This document shows, one piece after another, positions 37,520 to 43,728 of a stretch of DNA of 64,000 bases (within the stretch, counting starts at the first letter, position 1; each line of letters opens with the position of its first letter). The DNA lies in NCBI GenBank assembly GCA_902167325.1, contig LR632930.1, positions 3,534,001 through 3,598,000 of the forward strand, given 5' to 3'. The stretch is from Chitinophaga pinensis. Lineage in GTDB: Bacteria; Bacteroidota; Bacteroidia; Chitinophagales; Chitinophagaceae. Both the position numbers and the translations under genes were made by a program. The notes below the pieces were generated by a model, which was not told where the DNA came from, ran no database searches, and worked only from the letters and a program-made list of their open reading frames with translations.

Positions 37520-37527
37520 CAAATGTA
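37520..37527 (-). promoter_or_regulatory. Bacteroidota -7 promoter element for the dihydroorotase-like operon
   Basis: CAAATGTA on the plus strand reads TACATTTG on the minus strand, matching TAnnTTTG. Transcription would begin about 12 nt before the ATG at 37500. No convincing -33 box. Confidence 0.45.
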
Positions 37528-37602
37528 CGCATAAATGTGGTCGGATGTATAGCAAGCGGGAAGCGGTTGTCAACAGTTTTTTGACAAAAAGTCCGAGAAA
37601 AA

Positions 37603-37633
37603 TTTGCTGAAATGAAAACATTCGCTACTTTTG
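37603..37633 (+). promoter_or_regulatory. Consensus Bacteroidota promoter of tRNA-Pro
   Basis: TTTG at 37603-37606 and TACTTTTG at 37626-37633 are 19 bp apart, the full Bacteroidota housekeeping consensus. The tRNA begins 31 bp after the -7 element. Confidence 0.82.
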
Positions 37634-37664
37634 CATCCCGTCACACACAAACGGTCCGGAAGTT

Positions 37665-37738
37665 CGGGACGTAGCGCAGCCCGGTAGCGCACTTGCATGG
37701 GGTGCAAGGGGTCGCTAGTTCGAATCTAGTCGTCCCGA
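37665..37738 (+). tRNA. tRNA-Pro (anticodon GGG)
   Basis: A 74-nt tRNA. The acceptor arms CGGGACG (37665-37671) and CGTCCCG (37731-37737) pair perfectly. The anticodon stem CTTGC/GCAAG encloses the 7-base loop ATGGGGT, whose middle three bases are GGG, so it reads CCC (proline). The T-loop is TTCGAAT. A discriminator A is at 37738 and CCA is not encoded. Its 3' end is the target of the island described at 37857-46929. Confidence 0.95.
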
Positions 37739-37747
37739 CACTGCAGA

Positions 37748-37778
37748 AGGTCATCAGGTAAAACTGATGGCCTTTTTT
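37748..37778 (+). terminator. tRNA-Pro terminator
   Basis: A 10-bp stem AGGTCATCAG (37748-37757) with CTGATGGCCT (37764-37773), loop GTAAAA, then a T run. The same hairpin recurs at 46961-46991 and, with one change, at 47074-47104. Confidence 0.92.
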
Positions 37779-37793
37779 GTTGTTAAAAAGATT

Positions 37794-37856
37794 CCGGTAT
37801 CGCATCCCGGCATGAGTCGGGAGGGTCGCTGGTTCGAATCCAATCCAGCTTTCCCG
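37794..37856 (+). pseudogene. tRNA-like fragment (degenerate, left copy)
   Basis: From CCGGTATCGCA on, the sequence follows the D-loop to acceptor part of tRNA-Pro with many changes. An anticodon-stem-like TCCCG/CGGGA encloses eight bases instead of seven, and the T-arm carries a 5-bp insertion. No 5' acceptor strand is present, so it cannot be a functional tRNA. Confidence 0.55.
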
Positions 37857-37864
37857 TCGAGATC

Positions 37865-38221
37865 ATGAAGAAAGTTTTGCGTGGCGGCATGGACCTCGGC
37901 GGCTTCATCCTGAACGAACCATCAACGGGTGAGATGGCTGTCGATATGGCCGCAATATACCAGTACCATCAGCTGCCAAAGTGCATTATAGCGCTCATGA
38001 GAGAGGTTGACTGGTCGTGGCACCGGCGACTGGTAGATGAGGAACCCAGCGATGCTTACAGAAACGCTATATTCCTGTTTCAACAGCACGGTAAGTTGCC
38101 TGGTGGCCTGGGTCTCGGCAGACTCCTGTGGGATATTGAGGCGCCCACTTGGTGCGAAATGCCGGTATTCCTCAGAGAAGACCAGCCCGTTACCTTTAGC
38201 AGCTTGCTGGAAAAAGCATAG
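37865..38221 (+). pseudogene. Truncated paralog of the 38328-38939 family
   Basis: A 118-residue reading frame that starts 8 bp after the left repeat. It aligns with the C-terminal two thirds of the 203-residue protein encoded at 38328-38939: GEMAVDMAAIYQYHQLPK against GEIVIDMAQLYFQHVLPK, and LPGGLGLGRLLWD against LPGGLKIGRTLWD. The first 70 residues or so of the family are missing, and the frame begins at the island edge. The most likely reading is that integration or an edge deletion removed the 5' part. It may still be expressed from the ATG at 37865, but this looks like a remnant. Function unknown. Confidence 0.6.
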
Positions 38222-38327
38222 TATGCCCATGATGCGCGATATCAGGACACGACTTTATGGACTGGATACAACTGTACTTTTACCGCTTCGCCTTTGGTGA
38301 TCTTCGCATGTATTAAATTAGCAGTAT

Positions 38328-38939
38328 ATGCGCATCAACTTATCTGACTTTCGGGATTTTTTGGATCAGGTGGACGCCGGCTACCACGACCATGTACCAT
38401 TTGGTGCCTTTCCTGTTGATGGATACGCATCTGAGCATAAATTAATATTGCTGGGTAAAGGAGAGGATATTGCGGCAATGGCGCATTCGCCAAGACAGTA
38501 TGCCTATGATTTCTATACCCTGGCTATACTACAACACCTGATGAGGGGCGTAGTTAACGGTGAACGCCATATCGAATCTTTTCTGTCCAATCATCCCATT
38601 TCAGGTGAAATCGTTATTGATATGGCACAACTTTATTTCCAGCACGTTTTACCAAAGTATATCACCGATCACCTGGAACGCGTGGACTGGCAAAAAGAAA
38701 GGCGCGAAGATCCAGGTCAAAGGAGTTTGCAATTCATGAATTGCATCGCGCTGTTCGACAGGCTCAGCCAGCTGCCAGGCGGCCTGAAAATTGGGCGCAC
38801 TCTATGGGATAGCCTTGTGCCGGCCGGAATTCCAGGTATGCCTCCGTACCTTCGCAATGTGCCGGCTGCCGCTGGCGTTCCCCTTAATTATTTTAAGGAA
38901 CTGGAGCGGGAACTTCGCCAGGGACTTGGTCGCAGATAA
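38328..38939 (+). CDS. Hypothetical island protein (paralog family)
   Basis: A 203-residue soluble protein without signal peptide or membrane segment. The N-terminal part is MRINLSDFRDFLDQVDAGYH. The second half contains SGEIVIDMAQLYFQHVLPK and LPGGLKIGRTLWDSLVPAGI, shared with the truncated copy just upstream. I do not recognise a known domain. It is followed, 145 bp later on the same strand, by the HExxH-type gene. The two may be functionally linked (for instance as protein and metallopeptidase partner), but no evidence beyond position supports this. Confidence 0.7.
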   Translation: MRINLSDFRDFLDQVDAGYHDHVPFGAFPVDGYASEHKLILLGKGEDIAAMAHSPRQYAYDFYTLAILQHLMRGVVNGERHIESFLSNHPISGEIVIDMAQLYFQHVLPKYITDHLERVDWQKERREDPGQRSLQFMNCIALFDRLSQLPGGLKIGRTLWDSLVPAGIPGMPPYLRNVPAAAGVPLNYFKELERELRQGLGRR

Positions 38940-39084
38940 TTTAATCCCCGCTTCACCCCTGAGTGCAAAAATCTTATCTGATATATGCGCTCAAATCGCC
39001 GGCAGCAGGGGATTTCATTCCGGATGGCCGTGATGGGTGACAGTATTTTTTAATTGATTGACAATTTTAATATTTACGTTCCAG

Positions 39085-40440
39085 ATGACAGAACAAGATG
39101 TATTTGTAGAAGGCGAAATCGCTCCGGCGTACTTCGAGATGAATCTCCATACCACAGAAGACCTGACACAGCTTGATAAACTACCGACTGAAGTTCAACG
39201 TGCTTACTACCACGAGTTTATTCACTATGTGCAGAATAATACGACCGGGTTTGGGCTCTACTATTTCTGGCATATTTATGAGAGATTACGGATCTTACTC
39301 GGTTCCCTGCCGACAGATAACAGTCCCGTGGAAGTGCCGCTGGACAATGAGGGAGCAGAAAGAGTGAAGGAACGGAACAAGGTATTTGATCGCATGCGCG
39401 GTAGCCATAAGTTCGGTCCGAACGTTGCCTTTGATTTGCGTCATGAGTATCAGATTGCTGACGTGGAATTCGAAAATGACCCCTTTTTGGACGAACAGTT
39501 TAAAGGCCACGATGTAAGTCACATCATCCTGATATACCGGCGACCAGGCACGGGACAGACAATGATGAGGTTTGGTGAAAACTTTGTTATGGAGGGCATG
39601 ACCCGGCTGGCAGAAGTCCGCCATTATGGGGATGTAGCACAATTGCAGGAACACCCCTATATTACTGCCGAGCAACTTGCACGATTCGTATACCCGCATG
39701 TGGCAGATGATCCGGAGCGGTTGTTTGCGCTCTGCGACGTTTCACTGATGCACCCGTTACCCGGTTGGGCCTTTTACCAGTTGCTGACTGCAATGCGGGA
39801 TAATGCCGTTACTTTCGGCACGGCAGAAGAACTTTACGATTATGGGATGATCTATTATGCAAAGAACGGGTGGCGCATTCCGTACCGGGAGCAGGATGCC
39901 ATGGATGGCATTATTAAATCGCTGGACAACCTTTTTCATTTGCCGCAGTATGCGGAAACTAAAACATGGATAAGAACGGTGCTGGAACAGGGGCATGATC
40001 TGCGTGGTAGTGACCCGCATTTTTTTATCAAGCTGTTTCGCGACAAGCCTTTTACGGGCATGATGGATGAGGTGTGGAGGCGGATGGGAGGTCCGCACTG
40101 TATCAATGATGACTCCGTCCGCAAAATTCAAATGCCACAGGTGCTGCTTGCTCAGGACCCCAATATCGCTGACCGCGTTTATCCTCAGCGAATGCGGATG
40201 ATCTGGCAGTTTCATGAGTTCCTGCTCAAAGGGCACGCCTCATGTGGGCAAACCAAAATCTGCGCATCCTCGGTTCCCGATAACGGAGTTGATGAAAGCT
40301 GCAACCTGTCGCCATGGGTCCGGGCCTGGAAAAACCCCTGGTGTGTGTATGCCACCTCGATGCACCAGTGGGGGCTGATTCCCCGTCATCTGGTAATTAA
40401 CGGACAGCCGGTGGATACATCCCTTGCCGGAAAGCCATAA
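39085..40440 (+). CDS. Putative HExxH zinc metallopeptidase-like protein
   Basis: A 451-residue protein from the ATG at 39085 (MTEQDVFVEGEI); an in-frame TTG at 39058 is less likely. The motif HEFIH at residues 43-47 (YYHEFIHYVQNNTTGFGLYY) is the zincin HExxH signature, and the possible third ligand lies at Glu170 in FVMEGMTRLAEVRH. Length and overall sequence match no family that I can name. The C-terminal part is Cys-rich (GHASCGQTKICASSVPDNG, then SCNLSPWVRAWKNPWCVY), perhaps a small metal or disulphide knot. No signal peptide is seen, so a cytoplasmic target is likely. The reading frame ends in TAA at 40438-40440 but stays open in the same frame for another 120 codons (see next feature). 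Peptidase activity is inferred from the motif only. Confidence 0.65.
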   Translation: MTEQDVFVEGEIAPAYFEMNLHTTEDLTQLDKLPTEVQRAYYHEFIHYVQNNTTGFGLYYFWHIYERLRILLGSLPTDNSPVEVPLDNEGAERVKERNKVFDRMRGSHKFGPNVAFDLRHEYQIADVEFENDPFLDEQFKGHDVSHIILIYRRPGTGQTMMRFGENFVMEGMTRLAEVRHYGDVAQLQEHPYITAEQLARFVYPHVADDPERLFALCDVSLMHPLPGWAFYQLLTAMRDNAVTFGTAEELYDYGMIYYAKNGWRIPYREQDAMDGIIKSLDNLFHLPQYAETKTWIRTVLEQGHDLRGSDPHFFIKLFRDKPFTGMMDEVWRRMGGPHCINDDSVRKIQMPQVLLAQDPNIADRVYPQRMRMIWQFHEFLLKGHASCGQTKICASSVPDNGVDESCNLSPWVRAWKNPWCVYATSMHQWGLIPRHLVINGQPVDTSLAGKP

Positions 40441-40803
40441 CCGGTTGTTGATGTTAATTCTGATGTGGTGCCTACAGCAGGCGATGTCAGCTTCACCAGT
40501 AGAACGTCGAAAGGCACGGGCCCTCCATTGTTGGAGCAAGGAAAAGTCGATAACTTTGCGGGTATGAGAGGTATCCGGTTTGAGGCGACATTTGGAGAGG
40601 AAACGAAAGTTGTCGAGATCAGTTTCGCTCCTGGTTCGGCAAGACAGTGGCACCTGCTTATCAATAATCGCTTCCAGGGCCAGTTCATTAAACAAAACGG
40701 AATTAGAACCTTTAAGTATCAAAATGCACCTGACTGGAGCTCAGGCGATGACATCGGTATCCTGGTTGATATCTTCTTTGAAATCAGTGGTGAACAGCGG
40801 TAG
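40441..40803 (+). pseudogene. In-frame continuation after the stop of the HExxH gene
   Basis: Exactly in the frame of the HExxH gene and directly after its TAA, the frame is open for 120 further codons. The sequence looks like real protein (RGIRFEATFGEETKVVEISF, then HLLINNRFQGQFIKQNGIRT) with a beta-sheet-like pattern. The only start inside is GTG at 40465, with no ribosome binding site. Two explanations fit: a nonsense mutation split a 572-residue gene, or this is a separate small gene started at the GTG. The first seems more likely for an island with a decayed edge. Confidence 0.5.
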
Positions 40804-40959
40804 CACGCCATTCTACAACCCAAAATATTGATTAGCCGTGTCTTGACAATACCCTGAAAATACTTCCGGTCTCATCATAAACAGGGCGGATTTGTGGCGG
40901 ATACGGCTGGCAAAGATGGTAAATTTATCGTCGGATAGATTGCCTCCAATTGCCGGCGT

Positions 40960-43632
40960 ATGCGCAGTATAGCAATCCTCATTTTTGTCATGCTTTCAGG
41001 GTGGAATGCCGGCGCACAGCGCCCAGGCTATGCGCCGCTGAAAGGTATTGTGCAAGTTTCAGCGACCGCCCAACCATTGGAGGCCGCCACCGTTTCTGTT
41101 TACACAGTCGCTGATTCTGCCCTGGTATCTTACACCATCACCAACCGCAAGGGCGAATTCACCATTCCAAACGTCCCCAAGGCCCGCGCCTGTAAGGTTG
41201 TCGTCTCCTATAAGGGCCTGCAGAACTACGAGCAGGACTTTACCATTCCCCCCGACAGTAAAGAGCTCATCATCCGCACCATCGACCTGTCACGCCAGGT
41301 AACCACACTCGATGAGGTGATCGTATCCCGGATGCGCCCACCCGTAATTGTGAAGAAAGATACCATCGAGTTTTCGGCGGGAGCTTTTAAGACGCCGGTC
41401 AATGGCGTGGTGGAGGATCTGCTGCGCCAGCTCCCAGGGGTTGAAGTGGACATCGACGGCAACATCACCGTCAACGGTAAGCCTGTCGCAAAGATCACGG
41501 TGGAGGGGCGCGACTTTTTCGGAACCGACGTAAAGCTGACCACCAAAAACCTGCCACGCGATATCATCGATAAAATCCAGGTCGTGGACGCAAAGACAAA
41601 GGAACAACAGTTCACCGGTGCCACACCCACTGGAAGCGGGAAGGTGATAAACCTGGTACTGAAGAAGGATAAGAAAAAAGGCATATTCGGCCGCGCTTCG
41701 GCCGGCGGCGGCACCGCAGACCGCTACGAGGGAATCACCAACCTCAATCAGTTCGACAGTAAGAACCAACTGAGCCTGATCGGCTATGACAACAACACCA
41801 ACAACAACGGAGGGGGGACGGTGCCTTTAAATTCGCTTGGCTCCACCACGCCCGCCCGCATCCGCAAATCGGGCCTGGGCTTAAATGCAGGCACAGTGGT
41901 GTCGCCAAAATTCAAAGTGAACGGCAGCTACTTTTTCAATGCCGACATGCAGCGCAGCCTGATCGAGACGGACCGCAGTAATGTTTTGCCGGACACAGCT
42001 TATGATTTCCGGTCGGTGGCCGATAACCATACCCGCACCAGTGGCCATTCCGCCACCCTGCAAATGGAGCTGCGGCCAGATAGCCTGACGGAGATTTCCA
42101 TCGGCACCCAGTTCCAGCTGACAGGAGCCCGCCCGACAGTACTAACCAGCGGGGTAAATACGGGCACTGCGGGCGCCAAAATCAACGAAAGCACCAACCT
42201 CCTTACATCCCATTCGCAAAACTCCTATTTTAACGCGCTCGTGTTCATGGGGCGTAAATTCAAAAAGAAGGGCCGCATCTTCGCCCTGAACGCGAATTTA
42301 TCCAATAACCGCAACAGGAGGGATGACTACAGCTTCAGCACCGTAGACCTGTACAGGCTGGGGGTACCTGAACGGTCGGTCATCGATCAGTACGTCAGGA
42401 TCTCCGGCGGCGGCCCGGCCGCAGGCTTCTCAGCTGCATGGACCGAACCGCTGCTGCCCAGGTGGAGCCTGCGCTTTGCCTATAGTTTCAGTGCATCTGC
42501 CAGCAGCAGTGACCGGGAGGCGTTTAGAAAAGATCCGTTTGGGGGCGGATATATCCTGCCGGACAGCACATTTACCAACCGTTTTACAAGCCGGTTCCTG
42601 TCCAGCTCACCGACGGCATCCATCCAGTACAACGGGGAAAAGACGTTCATGGAGCTCGGCGCCGGCCTGCAAAGCAACCAGTTGCGCAGTAGCTCCGGTG
42701 ACGGCCTGGCTGACCTGGAACAGCGGGTGACCAATTTCCAGCCGGCGGCGGTACTGATGCGCCGTCTTGGGGAGGCCGCATCGCTGACGCTGCGATACAA
42801 TGGCGTATCAAGACAGCCATCCCTGCAGCAGCTGCAACCGGTCCCCGATATCACTAACCCGCTCTACGTCCGGGAAGGCAATCCTGCCCTCAAACCTTCC
42901 TTTACCCATAATGTCGCCGCCGAAATCCAGAAGAACCGCGGCGCTTCCTACTGGAGTGCTGCCCTTAATTACACGGGTTCGTCCAATTTGATCGTTGAGG
43001 AAACATGGTTGGATTCGGTCCAGCATACCAGGCCCATCAATAGTAATGGCAATTACTCCCTGAATGGCAATGTCAACTACAGCGCTTCCTGGCGCCGCGG
43101 GCCGTCAGCGTTAAGGTTTTCGATTGGTGCGGGAGTATTTCAGAACATGAATGTATCCTACACAAACAAATTTGAGAACCGGTCCCGCATCCTGGGGCTC
43201 GCGCCGCGCATATCCATGCAATACAGCTACCGGGATAAAGTGACGATCCAGCCCAACGTTTCTGTAGCCTATTCTTCCACCCGGTTTTCGCTTCCCATGA
43301 CGCCCAGGATGACAAGCACCACAGTTACCGGGGCAGTATTCGCCCAAATAAACTGGAACCCGCGATTGGTAATCGAAAACACGTTTAATTACCTATATAA
43401 TCAGCGTGATGGTACCGGCAGCCCGGCTACTGTTGCGGTTTGGAACGCTTCGGTTAACTACTACTTTACCCGCGACAGGAAATGGATAGTACGGATGGCT
43501 GGATTCGACCTGCTCAACAGAAACGAACTATTCCAGAACACGATCTCCCCAATATTTGCGGAGACAACAAGGGCGGAATTACTTCGCAGGTATTTTCTCG
43601 CATCTATCACATGGAAAATCGACAATATGTGA
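40960..43632 (+). CDS. Outer-membrane beta-barrel receptor (TonB-dependent family)
   Basis: An 890-residue exported protein (signal peptide ending GWNAGAQ). An N-terminal carboxypeptidase-regulatory-like domain (about 25-110: LKGIVQVSATAQPLEAATVS and TNRKGEFTIPNVP) is followed by a plug-like segment (VVEDLLRQLPGVEVDIDGNI, then VNGKPVAKITVEGRDFFG) and a large barrel of the OMP_b-brl_3 type. Proteins of this type in Bacteroidota are TonB-dependent receptors without a dedicated SusD. There is no SusD-like gene nearby. Base composition is at least as GC-rich as the chromosome, unlike the KAP gene that follows. This suggests the island was assembled from several sources. The ligand is unknown. Confidence 0.85.
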   Translation: MRSIAILIFVMLSGWNAGAQRPGYAPLKGIVQVSATAQPLEAATVSVYTVADSALVSYTITNRKGEFTIPNVPKARACKVVVSYKGLQNYEQDFTIPPDSKELIIRTIDLSRQVTTLDEVIVSRMRPPVIVKKDTIEFSAGAFKTPVNGVVEDLLRQLPGVEVDIDGNITVNGKPVAKITVEGRDFFGTDVKLTTKNLPRDIIDKIQVVDAKTKEQQFTGATPTGSGKVINLVLKKDKKKGIFGRASAGGGTADRYEGITNLNQFDSKNQLSLIGYDNNTNNNGGGTVPLNSLGSTTPARIRKSGLGLNAGTVVSPKFKVNGSYFFNADMQRSLIETDRSNVLPDTAYDFRSVADNHTRTSGHSATLQMELRPDSLTEISIGTQFQLTGARPTVLTSGVNTGTAGAKINESTNLLTSHSQNSYFNALVFMGRKFKKKGRIFALNANLSNNRNRRDDYSFSTVDLYRLGVPERSVIDQYVRISGGGPAAGFSAAWTEPLLPRWSLRFAYSFSASASSSDREAFRKDPFGGGYILPDSTFTNRFTSRFLSSSPTASIQYNGEKTFMELGAGLQSNQLRSSSGDGLADLEQRVTNFQPAAVLMRRLGEAASLTLRYNGVSRQPSLQQLQPVPDITNPLYVREGNPALKPSFTHNVAAEIQKNRGASYWSAALNYTGSSNLIVEETWLDSVQHTRPINSNGNYSLNGNVNYSASWRRGPSALRFSIGAGVFQNMNVSYTNKFENRSRILGLAPRISMQYSYRDKVTIQPNVSVAYSSTRFSLPMTPRMTSTTVTGAVFAQINWNPRLVIENTFNYLYNQRDGTGSPATVAVWNASVNYYFTRDRKWIVRMAGFDLLNRNELFQNTISPIFAETTRAELLRRYFLASITWKIDNM

Positions 43633-43728
43633 TCCGATATCGATTTATAGAAAAAATCAGTTCAATTGAATTTCGATACATGCCTGAATTAATTGGCAAC
43701 TCAGCTTGTTTTCATGCTATCAAATGGT

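Larger units (their letters stand above)
37717..37856 (+). repeat. Left direct repeat (attL-like): tRNA-Pro 3' end, terminator and tRNA-like fragment
   Basis: This 140-bp stretch begins in the T-arm of tRNA-Pro and recurs at 46930-47063. The two copies are identical over the T-arm, acceptor and terminator (first 65 bp or so) and differ at a few sites afterwards. The left copy also has an extra ATCCA (GAATCCAATCCAGC against GAATCCAGC). The repeat pair brackets about 9 kb. It is the kind of duplication left by site-specific integration into a tRNA 3' end. Confidence 0.85.
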
